Shown here piece after piece: positions 29,310 through 39,767 of a stretch of 64,000 nt of DNA. How positions within the stretch are numbered: position 1 is the first letter of the stretch; each line of letters starts with the position of its first letter. The position numbers were made by a program, and so were the translations under genes. Origin of the DNA: TH1177 sp042138015 (lineage in GTDB: Archaea; Thermoproteota; Nitrososphaeria; Nitrososphaerales; Nitrososphaeraceae); contig JBHIVA010000004.1 in assembly GCA_042138015.1 (NCBI GenBank), positions 10,960 to 74,959 of the forward strand, read 5' to 3'. Below the pieces are notes generated by a model, which saw only the letters and a list, made by a program, of their open reading frames with translations, was not told the origin of the DNA and did no database searches.

Positions 29310-30041
29310 TTGTTCTTTGAAGATATTTGCTTGGAATTAAAATCACCATTCTATGTTGAGTTATTTGATTTAAACAATTTTGGCAGACTAGTTTGTGCTT
29401 TGGAACGTTCTCCCTTACCCTCATTTTCTATAAATCTAAAAGGAGAAAATATCTTTTCGGTTCAAACAGAATTCGTAAACGGGATTCCTCTTATTTACTA
29501 TGTAAAGTTTCCAGCACATCAAGATGAATACCCAGCAAATCCTTCTTCTTCCTATCACTATCTTGCATATAGATGCACAACTTCATATGAAACTGTCATG
29601 CCAGTAGAAACCGCATCTAATACTTTATATGTTTATTCACCTATTATTAACATAGAAAAACTCCCTTCTATCATGGAGAAAAGCTCTAGAAGGAGTAAAA
29701 AACTCAGCTACACAAAGATAAAATTGCGTGATCTTTCGAGCCTCGTAAGAGTAGCTGCTTATAAAACTATATATGATGAACCACCATTACCTATTTTTGT
29801 ATTCAAGAACAAGAAAAGTGAACAATATTCCTTAGGAACCTCCTTAAACTTTATGGATAATGACAATTTAACCTATTATTATTACTTGGATATAGATTAC
29901 GAACCAGGTAGATTTCTAAAGTACTCAAGCCAGAAATCGGAACGACCAATATTTACTAACAATTTAGAAGAGCATGGATATATTTATCTTAAAGTTATTA
30001 GACTTATCAACGAACATCCGCTCGTGACTAACGATGATTAA
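29310..30041 (+). CDS. Hypothetical protein upstream of pyrF
   Basis: 243 residues from TTG, beta-rich and soluble, with aromatic-rich segments (SSSYHYLAYRCTTSYE, LTYYYYLDIDYEPGRFL). No known motif was recognised. Its last 8 nt overlap the start of pyrF (ATGATTAA), so the two are translationally coupled and probably functionally linked. Likely a lineage-specific conserved protein. Confidence 0.7.
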   Translation: MFFEDICLELKSPFYVELFDLNNFGRLVCALERSPLPSFSINLKGENIFSVQTEFVNGIPLIYYVKFPAHQDEYPANPSSSYHYLAYRCTTSYETVMPVETASNTLYVYSPIINIEKLPSIMEKSSRRSKKLSYTKIKLRDLSSLVRVAAYKTIYDEPPLPIFVFKNKKSEQYSLGTSLNFMDNDNLTYYYYLDIDYEPGRFLKYSSQKSERPIFTNNLEEHGYIYLKVIRLINEHPLVTNDD

Positions 30042-30846
30042 CTATTTCTCTTATAAATATAAGATACATGACTCTTCAATAAAAAAAAAAACTCCAATTA
30101 TTTTAGCGTTAGATTTAGATTATTGTAACGATCTTTTGTTTAAAAAATGCTATAATTTGATCTCAGAATTAGGAAATCAAATATGTGCAATAAAAATTAA
30201 CTTTCATTTACTTTTGTCATTATCAGGAAAAGAAATAGTAGAATTAAACATTTTCGCCAAGGAAAAAAATATTTCTGTAATTGCAGATATCAAACTAAAT
30301 GATATAGGAAATACTAATATTATTACTATTAATAAATTGTGTAATTTAAGGTTTGATGCAGTAATAGTTAACCCAATTATAGGTGTTACAGAAACAAAAT
30401 CACTTGTCGAATATGCTCATGCCAAAGATTTTGGGGTTTTAACTCTGCTATATATGAGTCATCCTGGAGCAATTGAAGGTTACGGGCTAAAAATAGTCAA
30501 TAACTCAAAAAAGATTTCATATTCGGATTCATTCACTACAATCTCGCATGATAAAGAAATTATACCTCTATATCGAATTCTTTATAATTATGGTAAATCA
30601 TGTAATACAGATGGATTCATTATAGGGGGTACTAAAACAGACATTATTAAAGAGATATCAAGTCTAGGTAGCGATATTCCTATTTACTCACCTGGAATAA
30701 TAACTCAGGGTGGAGATATTAATTCCGTAATGACCTCAGGGTCAGATTATTTGATAATAGGTAGATATATTATAAATTCTTCTTCACCAATAAAGACTAC
30801 AGAAAATCTCTTAGCTAAGATAAGAAAATATAGTAGGTTTCAATAG
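30034..30846 (+). CDS. pyrF: Orotidine 5'-phosphate decarboxylase
   Basis: 270 residues with a TIM-barrel OMP decarboxylase layout. LALDLD is the first strand. The catalytic tetrad segment VIADIKLNDIGNTN (DxKxxD) is followed by the phosphate-binding end IYSPGIITQGGD and IIGRYIINS. It makes UMP in the last step of pyrimidine synthesis, which links it to carAB in this window. Overlaps the preceding gene by 8 nt. It is longer than the roughly 210-residue methanogen enzymes and resembles the 270-residue form. Confidence 0.93.
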   Translation: MINYFSYKYKIHDSSIKKKTPIILALDLDYCNDLLFKKCYNLISELGNQICAIKINFHLLLSLSGKEIVELNIFAKEKNISVIADIKLNDIGNTNIITINKLCNLRFDAVIVNPIIGVTETKSLVEYAHAKDFGVLTLLYMSHPGAIEGYGLKIVNNSKKISYSDSFTTISHDKEIIPLYRILYNYGKSCNTDGFIIGGTKTDIIKEISSLGSDIPIYSPGIITQGGDINSVMTSGSDYLIIGRYIINSSSPIKTTENLLAKIRKYSRFQ

Positions 30847-30857
30847 AAAATAAAAAT

Positions 30858-30977
30858 ATGAACTTGTTACATTTAACACCAGAACATCTAAAATCACAAA
30901 AATATAAATTAGATTATGAGCGGATTAAACGTCATAAACTAAAAAAATGTAAATTCGATTTATTTGAAAATATTTAA
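30858..30977 (+). CDS. Possible 39-residue basic protein
   Basis: An ATG ORF 11 nt after pyrF, in the same direction, encoding a lysine-rich helical peptide (LKSQKYKLDYERIKRHKLKKCKF). The short gap suggests co-transcription. No homologue is known to me and it may be a chance ORF. Confidence 0.3.
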   Translation: MNLLHLTPEHLKSQKYKLDYERIKRHKLKKCKFDLFENI

Positions 30978-31860
30978 TATTATAGTTTTTCTTGTCGTTA
31001 ATAAATTATTTTTAAAAAAGGCAAACCAATATGATATTACCACATAACTAACCTGTTATTGTTTCTTCACAATTAATAGTTAGGTGATTTAGAATTTTTA
31101 TTATAAATATACTATAACTGTTAATTGATTTCTATGTTCGTCAATTGCCATTTTGATATAACATTAATCATTCTTTTAGGCAATTTCTGAATTTAAAATT
31201 AAATAGGATTTATTGGTAAGTGTTCTCATTTTGTGTCTGGTATATTATTAGAACATTTTCTGAAATAAAAAAACCTATTGAAAAGTAATCTCTATACTTA
31301 GTATTGTCATAAAAATAGTTAAATCTAAATACTGTATTAGGAGTATCCAATTACTTTAGTGTCATATTTATTGTTTTTACATAGTTCTAATTTTTGCCTG
31401 TTTTTTGGTTATGTAATGTTTATTTGTTTTGAAATTACCGTTTTCTCATTAATGATATATAATAAATAATTAAAATCTTTGTTACCCATTATTCTTCCTT
31501 AATTGTCACACCATTTTTATTTTAAATAACTTCTATAAATTACAAATTAATATTTCATCTGAATCAGGATAATAATATAACTTTCTATGAAATTTTGAAT
31601 CATATAATTTTTTTTGATGATATGAATTTTGTAATCATTTTGATAATGAGGAATAATGTTAAGACTTTATAAGTTGAATCGATTTTGATTATATAACTTA
31701 TAATAAATCTCAATTAATATTTAATGAAAGACGATATATCACAATTCTAAGTAAATATCTTCATTACAGATAACAATATATTCTAAAAATATATACAAGA
31801 AAATAAATCAATGTGTGGAGGATTTTCTTCCTTATCGACAAAATTTTTTAACTAGGAACT
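30978..31860. other. Gene-free interval (about 880 nt)
   Basis: AT-rich stop-rich DNA between convergent genes. Nothing supportable found. Confidence 0.5.
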
Positions 31861-32760
31861 CTATCTGTTATTTATAAAACGTTTGTACACATTAACTCTA
31901 TCTTCTATTTCTTCACTTGATAAGTTGATTAAGTTTCTTGTTCCATAGTCTTGAATTGCGAACGAACCCATGACATTCCCGTAAATACATGCTTCTTTTA
32001 ACATACTTTCCTTCAATTTATCTTTTTTTGCCAAATAACCTAAAAATCCACCAGCAAAACAATCTCCCGCACCTGTAGGATCTACAACATTTTCAATAGG
32101 AAATGCCGGTAGTAAAAAAATCATATCTTGATAAAATAACATCGAGCCGTGTTCGCCCTTTTTTATTATTACAAAATCTTTCACATTTTCTTTAATTATC
32201 TTAGCACATTTTATCAAATTGTGTTCATGTGTAAGTAATCTGGCTTCTTGTGAATCTATTATAATTCCGTTTACATTTTTCATTAATCTGTTTAATTCTT
32301 CGTATTTTGTGATAATCCAATATTCTATAGTATCACATATTACCAATTTAGGATCACTAAATAATTTTAAAATCTTAATATTTTGTGTTGGATCGTTGTT
32401 AGCAAGAAAAATAAATTTTGAATCAACGTACTCTTCAGGAATTATTGGTTCAAAGTTTTCTATGACATTGAGCTCTGTTCTATTGGATCTTCGGACAGTC
32501 AGAGTTTTATCAAAAGAGGAATCATAATGAAATGTCTTACCATTTTTTTTAAGTAGGACGCCTCTGGTGTCAACATTTCTATTCAATATTTCCATATATC
32601 TTGACGGAAAGTCCGAACCAATTATACCAACAAGATTCGTAGGAACATATTTAGAAGCTGATAAAGAGGCGTAAGTTGCAGCCCCTCCCAACATTCTAGT
32701 GAGAGTCTTTGAGTAAGTTCTAGTTGTATCCAGAGCAATTGTTCCAAAGACAGTTAACAT
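31861..32760 (-). CDS. PfkB-family sugar/nucleoside kinase
   Basis: 299 residues. It shows the N-terminal LTVFGTIALDTTRT strand, the GGAATYASLSASKY substrate loop, and the C-terminal signature VVDPTGAGDCFAGGFLGYLA (PfkB signature 2, with the catalytic Asp in GAGD). Ribokinase-fold kinases of this kind phosphorylate sugars, nucleosides or related compounds; the substrate cannot be deduced. ATG start, no operon partner. Confidence 0.88.
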   Translation of the reverse strand: MLTVFGTIALDTTRTYSKTLTRMLGGAATYASLSASKYVPTNLVGIIGSDFPSRYMEILNRNVDTRGVLLKKNGKTFHYDSSFDKTLTVRRSNRTELNVIENFEPIIPEEYVDSKFIFLANNDPTQNIKILKLFSDPKLVICDTIEYWIITKYEELNRLMKNVNGIIIDSQEARLLTHEHNLIKCAKIIKENVKDFVIIKKGEHGSMLFYQDMIFLLPAFPIENVVDPTGAGDCFAGGFLGYLAKKDKLKESMLKEACIYGNVMGSFAIQDYGTRNLINLSSEEIEDRVNVYKRFINNR

Positions 32761-32999
32761 CTTCTTGGTTTATTTGGATATATTGGCATTATAAAAATTA
32801 ATTGCGGATAATCTATGTAGTAGTTATAGATATTGATTAAAAGAAATCCTTTCTATTATTAATATAATTTATATTATATAATAGCTAAATCTATAACCTA
32901 AATATAACCTATATTTTGACTATTATTTTTTAATGGCAATTGTCTTTTTGAATATTTAATTAAGATAAATACTTATCATCGATTCTCACATCACGATAT

Positions 33000-33569
33000 G
33001 TGAAAAAACTTGTTGTTGCAATAACTGGCGGGTCAGGAGTGATTTACGGAATTAAACTATTAAAATATCTCAATCAGTTAAATTTAGAAACACATCTCAT
33101 ACTTAGTGAATGGGGAGCTAAGACAATCAGGATTGAAACAAATGCTGATCCCAACCTATTGAAATCTCTTGCTACATTTCATTACGATAATAACAATATG
33201 GCCGCATCCATATCAAGCGGGTCTTTTAAAACTGACGGTATGGTAATCATACCGTGTAGTATGAAAACTTTATCAAGTATAACTCATGGCTTCGATGATA
33301 GTCTTATCTCAAGGTCTGCAAGTGTTTGTATAAAGGAACATAGAAAATTGGTTATTGTTCCAAGAGAAACACCTCTTTCTACGATTCATCTTGAAAACAT
33401 GTTAAAACTCTCTGAGATGAACGTAACAATTTTACCTGCGATGCCTGGTTTTTATTCAAAACCATCTAGCATTGATGATTTAATCTCCCATATAGTAGGA
33501 AAGGTATTGGATCAATTTGATATAAATCACAATATGTATAAAAGATGGGGTCAAGAAAAACTAGTCTAA
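33000..33569 (+). CDS. ubiX: UbiX-like flavin prenyltransferase
   Basis: 189 residues from a GTG start. Flavoprotein fold with VAITGGSGVIYGIKLLKYL at the N-terminus, MVIIPCSMKTLSSITHGFDDSLISR (the CSMKTL active-site loop), VIVPRETPLSTIHLENM and PAMPGFYSKP. UbiX makes prenylated FMN, the cofactor of UbiD-type decarboxylases. No ubiD is present in the window. Confidence 0.94.
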   Translation: MKKLVVAITGGSGVIYGIKLLKYLNQLNLETHLILSEWGAKTIRIETNADPNLLKSLATFHYDNNNMAASISSGSFKTDGMVIIPCSMKTLSSITHGFDDSLISRSASVCIKEHRKLVIVPRETPLSTIHLENMLKLSEMNVTILPAMPGFYSKPSSIDDLISHIVGKVLDQFDINHNMYKRWGQEKLV

Positions 33570-34372
33570 TTAGATTTTTTGAAATTTTATTTCTATATTA
33601 TCCAATTAAACCACTAATGATTAGGCACAATAAAACTTATGTGAATATCAAAGTTAACTACAACACATAAAAGAAATATTGAACGATCAACAAATAAAAA
33701 ATTGCAAATCATTGTTTTTTATTCTATTATATTTCAATAGTAAAAATCGAAGTTGAGGCAGAATTTCCTATGCTCTAAAGTTTGTTTCTAAATCAAAAAG
33801 TGATCAGAATTTATATATTTGGTTATTCAAAGAATATGATTTCTTTAGGATGTATTGATACTATCTCTAAAATTCAGACAACTTAAATAATGAGACTATT
33901 TTAGAATTTATTAAATATATAATACTTAATTCACAACTAATTATATAATCTTTCAAGAATAAAATATGTGATCCCTCTGGATTATAAATTTTTAATTTCC
34001 TGATATATGACAAAATGAATTCTTATGTATCAATAATTATATATTTTAGTGAAATATATGTAAAATGTAGATTCGGTTCTAAGTAGGATTCTATCTCATA
34101 ATAATTTTAGAAACCATTGGAATAGATGTTTATACGTATGATTCTGTTTTAACAAGATTATGTCTGTTTAAAAAAAACTTACTTTTTTCCCTACCAGATA
34201 TTACTAAATTCTTATTATAAAACTTAAAATCAGATCAACTAACCTACATAGAAATGAATTTATTTAATGACTTTATTATGTAGTTATCTAAAAGATTAAG
34301 TTTTCATATAAAAGATAAAAAATTTTTAAAATACCCTTTAATTAATTCACAACTGAGTTATAATATTGGTAT
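33570..34372. other. Gene-free interval (about 800 nt)
   Basis: Between convergent ubiX and a KH-protein gene. AT-rich; nothing recognised. Confidence 0.5.
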
Positions 34373-34930
34373 TTATTCCCACAATTTCATTCGTTCAAGT
34401 TTAGCTTTTCTTTTTATTTCTTGAAGGAAATTATATACAACTTTATGTGATTTACCTAAGCAGAGCATATTAATTGCTTTAGCAGCTAAATTTATTTGTT
34501 CAGGCAATCCTATAATACTAACGTTGTGTCCATAAACAGAAATATAAGTACCTGTCAATTCTTCGATAGTTCTACGTGATTTACCTCGTTCTCCGATTAG
34601 TCTACTTTTAATTCTTATCATTTTATTTTCTGACTTTCCAGCGAAACTTCTGATATCAATAATTTCCAACATATTGTTCTCACCAAACAAGTCAAATGCA
34701 CGCTCTGGTGAAAAACCTTTTGAAATAGCATTTACAATCTCAGTTGCTTTATTCAAGTCTAATATATTATAATCATTACTTTGGGAACTTAAAGTTACAT
34801 CCCCATATTCGCTATCTATAACAATATCGATTTTGAATTTTTTCTTTATTTCCTCCTTTGTATTTCCATTTTTACCAATAATCGCACCTACTCGATCCTT
34901 TGGAATTCTGATATTACGTTCATAACTCAA
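34373..34930 (-). CDS. KH-domain RNA-binding protein (archaeal Dim2/PNO1-like)
   Basis: 185 residues from TTG with two KH domains. The first has IPKDRVGAIIGKNGNTKEEI (GxxG loop GKNG). The second has SRLIGERGKSRRTIEELTGTYI (GERG). It ends in a basic helix (LQEIKRKAKLERMKLW). This is the architecture of archaeal PNO1/Dim2, which takes part in small-subunit rRNA maturation. It lies 68 nt after a DUF424 gene on the same strand, which suggests a translation-related operon. Confidence 0.88.
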   Translation of the reverse strand: MSYERNIRIPKDRVGAIIGKNGNTKEEIKKKFKIDIVIDSEYGDVTLSSQSNDYNILDLNKATEIVNAISKGFSPERAFDLFGENNMLEIIDIRSFAGKSENKMIRIKSRLIGERGKSRRTIEELTGTYISVYGHNVSIIGLPEQINLAAKAINMLCLGKSHKVVYNFLQEIKRKAKLERMKLWE

Positions 34931-34998
34931 TACTTTGACCTCCTACTGTATTTTTGAAGTTAAGATTCTTTTAAATATTGACTTATGGAATAGTTAAA

Positions 34999-35361
34999 CT
35001 AATAGTTTTTAGTAAACTTATAAATCATTAAAAACGGTATGTCTGAAATGGTTTTTATACTATCTTTCTTAGCTAATTTCCAATCTAATGACTTTTGTAT
35101 TACCCTATTCCCAATCAGATTGGCTATTGAAGATTTTTTTAATAAATCTTGAATCTGTTTTTCATCCATTGGCTCGATGAAAAATTCTCGGTTAATATCT
35201 ACATTAAGAGATCCATTAGATATTTTTTTCCCTAGAAGTTCTTCATCACATATATTGATCATTAATGATCCTTGATAATTCATTTTTCTCACATAGTATT
35301 GAGGTTTTTTTGGAATTTCGCGATCTTTACCATTTAAGTTAATCTTATCCATTAATCTCAA
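34999..35361 (-). CDS. DUF424 archaeal protein
   Basis: Up to 120 residues. The TTG at 35361 gives MRLMDK; the ATG three codons later is an equally good start. The DUF424 core is clear: YQGSLMINICDEELLGKKISNG, FFIEPMDEKQIQDLLKKSSIANLIGNRVI, then SDIPFLMIYKF. The family is archaeal, often near translation genes, and of unknown function. The KH-protein gene follows in the same direction. Confidence 0.82.
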   Translation of the reverse strand: MRLMDKINLNGKDREIPKKPQYYVRKMNYQGSLMINICDEELLGKKISNGSLNVDINREFFIEPMDEKQIQDLLKKSSIANLIGNRVIQKSLDWKLAKKDSIKTISDIPFLMIYKFTKNY

Positions 35362-35479
35362 CCATTCCGTTTCTAGTTAGTTATTATCGTTTCTTTCTCT
35401 ATTAATTCTTTTTTTAGAACGATTAGATGCCGATTAATAGAGGAATTCGAGCAACAAATTAATTCAAAATATTAAAATA

Positions 35480-36187
35480 TTATATTTTTCCTAACTTTTT
35501 AGTATATTCCTTATATGCTTCAAGATATGATCTTTTGTCTCCTATATCTATAAATCCAGAGTCTATGGTAAATGCCTTTACAAGTCTTCTTCTTTTTATT
35601 GCCTTTTCTACTATTTTATCCATGCCAATAGTACTAGACCTTGGAATTAGTTTTAAAAAATCCTTTTCCATGATATAACATCCTATATTTATTAACCCAC
35701 CTACTTCAGGTTTTTCCTTCCACGCAGTAACAGTTTTGTTATTTTTTTGAATCTCAATAAACCCGTATTTTAGTCGTGTTTTGTAATTCATTAAAGCCAT
35801 TGAAAGAAATGCATTCGATTTCTCATGATTCTCGATCATCCTTTCCAAATTAAAATTATAAACTGAATCTCCATAAAGACATACAAAACGATCGTGAAGT
35901 ATAGGCTCTGCTGTTTTTAACTGTCCAGCTGTTGCAAGAGGTTTCTCAGATCTTACATATGAAATTTTAATTCCAAATCTTCCCCCATCCTCAAAATAAT
36001 CTTCAATGGATCTATGTAAATAACTTACACAAATTATTATTTCATCTATTGTCTCATTATTTGTTATCCACTCAATAAGATGTTCTAATAATGGTTTATT
36101 TCCCAAAGGCAACATAGGTTTAGGAATGAAGAAGGTATAAGGTTGCAATCTAGTACCTAAACCCCCAGCTAGTATTACAGCCTGCAT
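35480..36187 (-). CDS. Sugar-nucleotidyltransferase (NDP-sugar pyrophosphorylase)
   Basis: 235 residues from ATG. The N-terminal signature is VILAGGLGTRLQPYT, then IPKPMLPLGNKPLLEHLIEW. The metal/nucleotide motif is VCLYGDSVYNF and the later sugar-binding strand TAWKEKPEVGGLINIGCYI. It activates a sugar-1-phosphate with a nucleotide for glycan synthesis. It lacks a C-terminal beta-helix, so it is the short type. It is upstream of the DUF424 gene and downstream of thiDN. Confidence 0.9.
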   Translation of the reverse strand: MQAVILAGGLGTRLQPYTFFIPKPMLPLGNKPLLEHLIEWITNNETIDEIIICVSYLHRSIEDYFEDGGRFGIKISYVRSEKPLATAGQLKTAEPILHDRFVCLYGDSVYNFNLERMIENHEKSNAFLSMALMNYKTRLKYGFIEIQKNNKTVTAWKEKPEVGGLINIGCYIMEKDFLKLIPRSSTIGMDKIVEKAIKRRRLVKAFTIDSGFIDIGDKRSYLEAYKEYTKKLGKI

Positions 36188-36269
36188 TTTTTGATCTACA
36201 TTTCTAACCGAAGTTAATTAACTTATAAATCATTAATTTCCTGTCTACTAATTTTTAGAATAATATAAC

Positions 36270-37613
36270 CTAAGCATATAAACTAATTATTTTTTTAACA
36301 TATGTAATAATATCATGAGGAGAATTCCCGAATAAAATTATCATTGGTTCTTTCCCCATATCTCCTTTATGGTATATTAATTTTGCATTTTTATTTTTTG
36401 AAAGAGCTTCCCTAACTCCCCATCTAACAGAACTACCTTCGTTCTCCTTGATCTTTTGAGGTTCAAGATTTCGATTATATTCAGAAATTATGAGAAATCT
36501 TTTACATATGTCCACTATTTTTATATCATATTTGATATTAATTGCTGATCTGATAGACGTTTTCCTCTTCATATATTCTAAAAGTGCTGAAGCAACATGT
36601 TTTGAAACACCAAATTCAACACATGAAGCAGGTCTTACTTTTTTCCCTATTTTAATTATTCTTCCTTTAACTCCTGCTATATCTTTTATATCACTGGCTT
36701 CAGGAATAGCATAAACAAAATTTGATTGTGTTTCTGGGACTAATATACCCACATTCTCAATTTCTTGGAATTTTTCAATTGCATTGGCTAAATCTGATAT
36801 TACTTCGTATCTAAATGATTCTAAATAGGTTACAAATGTAGGCTCTACTATAGGTAACCCACTACCAATGTGAAACGTATTCTTCAAAGATCGATGTAAA
36901 AAATCGTTAGCCATCCTACAAGCCATTTTGATGGCAAATCCTTTCGTTATGAAGGAAGTGATTGCGGAAGAGAAGTTACAACCGGATCCATGATTTTCAG
37001 ATATTAGTTGCCAGGGCTTTGAAAATTCAGTAATAGTATTATTGTGGTCTAATAACATATCTATTGAATGTTCCCTTTTTAATCTAATACTTTTTAGAAT
37101 TACATTTTTCGCCCCTAATGATTTGATTAAATTTAAAGCTTCAATAATTGTTTTTTTATCTTTAATTTTTCTCTTAGAAAGTAGTTCTGCTTCTTTAATA
37201 TTAGGAGTAATTATGGTAGCTAATGGAAGTATTTTGTCAATATAATAATTCAAACTATTTGCTTTTAACAATTCAAATTGATTGGATGAATAGAAAATAG
37301 GATCCACTATAATCGGAATATTTTTGGCCTTCAGTATTTTGTATATACAATCAATTATCCTTTTGTTATATACAACGCCGATCTTAATTGAATCAATTTT
37401 GATATCGTCCAATATCGTTTTTATCTGTCCAGCAACCAGATTTGATGGTAGAGGAAATAATCCCGATATCTTGCTAGTATTTTGTAGCGTTATAGTAGTT
37501 ATGGCACTACATCCATACACACCAAGAAGGGAAAAAGTTTTCAAATCTGCTTGTATCCCTGCACCAGAGCTTGGATCACTTCCTGCGATCGTCAAAACTG
37601 ATTTTATTTTCAT
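36270..37613 (-). CDS. thiDN: Bifunctional HMP(-P) kinase / thiamine-phosphate synthase
   Basis: 447 residues. ThiD (1-260) has TIAGSDPSSGAGIQADLKTF, KIGVVYNKRIIDCI, VDPIFYSS and the GSGCNFSSAITSFI kinase loop. The ThiN domain (about 270-447) has a basic SRVAxPE-like thiamine-phosphate synthase region (PETQSNFVYAIPEA, GRIIKIGKKVRPASCVEFGVSKHVASALLEY). This fusion replaces ThiE in archaea and couples pyrimidine with the thiazole made by Thi4, encoded 2.2 kb away. ATG start. Confidence 0.95.
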   Translation of the reverse strand: MKIKSVLTIAGSDPSSGAGIQADLKTFSLLGVYGCSAITTITLQNTSKISGLFPLPSNLVAGQIKTILDDIKIDSIKIGVVYNKRIIDCIYKILKAKNIPIIVDPIFYSSNQFELLKANSLNYYIDKILPLATIITPNIKEAELLSKRKIKDKKTIIEALNLIKSLGAKNVILKSIRLKREHSIDMLLDHNNTITEFSKPWQLISENHGSGCNFSSAITSFITKGFAIKMACRMANDFLHRSLKNTFHIGSGLPIVEPTFVTYLESFRYEVISDLANAIEKFQEIENVGILVPETQSNFVYAIPEASDIKDIAGVKGRIIKIGKKVRPASCVEFGVSKHVASALLEYMKRKTSIRSAINIKYDIKIVDICKRFLIISEYNRNLEPQKIKENEGSSVRWGVREALSKNKNAKLIYHKGDMGKEPMIILFGNSPHDIITYVKKIISLYA

Positions 37614-37775
37614 GTCAATTTATTATCATTTATTATGATATTTGAAATTTTTATGTTTATAATATTATATTTTTCGTACATTAATCCCTGGTACTAAATT
37701 TTATTATCATCTTGGAGAATACATTCAATCCAATTCTTAATTAACCATAACACATTTGGCTCCTAATTTATTATT

Positions 37776-38219
37776 CTAGATTTTCATAAGAATAAATATT
37801 GATAGCAGTCCTAAAGCACCAAATAAAATCATCGTTGCCTTCCATATACCCATGTTGGCTTTTTCAGTAATATCCCACATTCCGCCTCTAAAACCTTCAT
37901 TTTTATTTCCTCTTTTAAGATTCTCGTAACTATAATATCGTTCAAAATCTGCCGAAGGTGTCCATCTAAATCTTGAATCAGAGAAATCAGGATTGTTTAT
38001 TGGTACCTTTTTATTAAATAATAGATCATACCTTTCCTTAGTTTTTTCATCGGAAAGAACTTCATAAGCTTCAACAATTTCCATGAACTTGTCTCTAGAT
38101 TCTTGAGAGTTCATATTTTTGTCAGGATGATGTTTTAAAGCTAAGTCTCTAAAAGCTTTTTTAATATCCTTTTGAGTTGCATTAATACTTAAGCCCAAGA
38201 TTTTGTAATAATCAGACAC
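37776..38219 (-). CDS. Membrane-anchored J-domain protein
   Basis: 147 residues from GTG. An N-terminal J domain (about 3-65) contains the HPD motif in LALKHHPDKNMNSQE. A short linker precedes a C-terminal transmembrane helix (about 126-146, MILFGALGLLSIFILM). No zinc-finger or substrate domain of full DnaJ is present. It probably recruits Hsp70 (DnaK) to the membrane. It is transcribed alone, divergent from the TPR gene. Confidence 0.88.
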   Translation of the reverse strand: MSDYYKILGLSINATQKDIKKAFRDLALKHHPDKNMNSQESRDKFMEIVEAYEVLSDEKTKERYDLLFNKKVPINNPDFSDSRFRWTPSADFERYYSYENLKRGNKNEGFRGGMWDITEKANMGIWKATMILFGALGLLSIFILMKI

Positions 38220-38366
38220 CTACAATAATATTCGATGACCAAATTATATTTTTTTTTCGGTTCATACCTCTTTTCTTTACTATTTATTATAGAATCAAAT
38301 ATAATGCATTAATCATTAAGTTACAGAGTATATATTTTAATCATAATCTATTTATCTTCGTAATGG

Positions 38367-39647
38367 ATGATTACTCTATATATGGATATATTTTTAGGAA
38401 GGAAAATTTTGAAAAAAATGAACTTATCTGAACAACCTTCCAAAATGACAGAAGATAAAGATAATGATAGAAATTTTAATGATATTAATAATGCTAACGA
38501 TTTAAGGAAAAATAAAGAAAGTTTTAACGATAACAAAAAATCTGATAACAAAGATCCACCAAATTCTAAAAATAAACCCACCAAAGACATTATTGATATT
38601 CAAAAATACGATATTTATAACAAAGGAATTAATCACATGGCTAATGAAAAACTTGTAGATGGCATAAGATGCTTTGAATTGGCTTTACGTATGGATCCAA
38701 ACTTTGTAAATGCATGGATAAAAAAAGGATACTCTCATTTTCATCTAAATGAGTTTACTGTTGCTATTTCTTGCTATGACAAAGCACTAAATCTCGATGT
38801 GAACAACTCCGAGGCGTGGAATCTTAAAGGATTATCTTATTATCGACTGGGAAATATTCAGAAAGCTATTGAATGCTGTGAAAAAGGAATAGATATCGAT
38901 CACAATGATGGAATGTCATGGTACAATCTTGCATGTTTTCTCGTTTTAGATGGAAGAGTCGATGATGGTATAGAATCTCTCAAAAGGGCGATAGAAATAG
39001 ACATTTCTTATGCGAAAAGGGCTGTAAGAGATAGAGATTTTGAAAATGCAAAAGCTGAAGAAGGTTTTAGACGAATTGTAGAGGTAGTTGTGTTAGAAGC
39101 TATCCGTCTGGGTTATGATTATTCTGGTAGAATAGTTTGGATAACAGGAATGGATAAAGCAGAGGTAGAGGATGCTCTGATGAAATTAACTATGAAAGGA
39201 TTGATCAACCGAAAAGAAAAGAAAAATATCTTCAGTAAGGAAGAATATTATGAGGTGGCTAAAGAGATCGCATCGAAGATAGGTACGGTAAAAAGGTCTG
39301 GATTCATGGGTAAATCGAGAGAAATAACCCCACCAATTCAACAACTGCGAGATATTTCTGAACTATTAAATAAATCTAGAGATTCAGTTGAAAAGGGGGA
39401 TGTTCTTTTAACCATGGCATATTTTGATCAGTTAATAAATCCCACAGTTCACGGAAGTTTAATGATTGAAAAATTTTTTAATGAACATAGAGATCTCAGA
39501 CTTTACTTAAATCGGTTAAAAGACAGAGGACAAGAATATCTTAATTCTCACAAAAGTGATTTCATTAAAATGATAAATGAGATTGATGGTAAGATTCGGG
39601 GTCATAATTTACCTGAGAAAACCTTAAACGATAATATCAATCAGTGA
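38367..39647 (+). CDS. Tetratricopeptide-repeat protein with C-terminal helical domain
   Basis: Up to 426 residues. A charged, probably disordered start (about 20-75) is followed by four TPR motifs (about 85-215), for example AWIKKGYSHFHLNEFTVAIS and AWNLKGLSYYRLGNIQKAIE. A C-terminal region contains a wHTH-like segment (MDKAEVEDALMKLTMKGLI). The start is ambiguous. ATG 38367 is the longest, but an AGGAAGG purine tract at 38396-38402 fits TTG 38409 or ATG 38418. A scaffold role is inferred from the repeats. Confidence 0.82.
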   Translation: MITLYMDIFLGRKILKKMNLSEQPSKMTEDKDNDRNFNDINNANDLRKNKESFNDNKKSDNKDPPNSKNKPTKDIIDIQKYDIYNKGINHMANEKLVDGIRCFELALRMDPNFVNAWIKKGYSHFHLNEFTVAISCYDKALNLDVNNSEAWNLKGLSYYRLGNIQKAIECCEKGIDIDHNDGMSWYNLACFLVLDGRVDDGIESLKRAIEIDISYAKRAVRDRDFENAKAEEGFRRIVEVVVLEAIRLGYDYSGRIVWITGMDKAEVEDALMKLTMKGLINRKEKKNIFSKEEYYEVAKEIASKIGTVKRSGFMGKSREITPPIQQLRDISELLNKSRDSVEKGDVLLTMAYFDQLINPTVHGSLMIEKFFNEHRDLRLYLNRLKDRGQEYLNSHKSDFIKMINEIDGKIRGHNLPEKTLNDNINQ

Positions 39648-39767
39648 TTGAAAAAACTTTCACCTTTCAGGTAAACATATGTTCATAAAGTTAAACATTG
39701 GCGGTGTTAAAAGTTTAATATTAATAAATTCATTAGTAATATATAATCTAAGTATTCAGTTATAGAT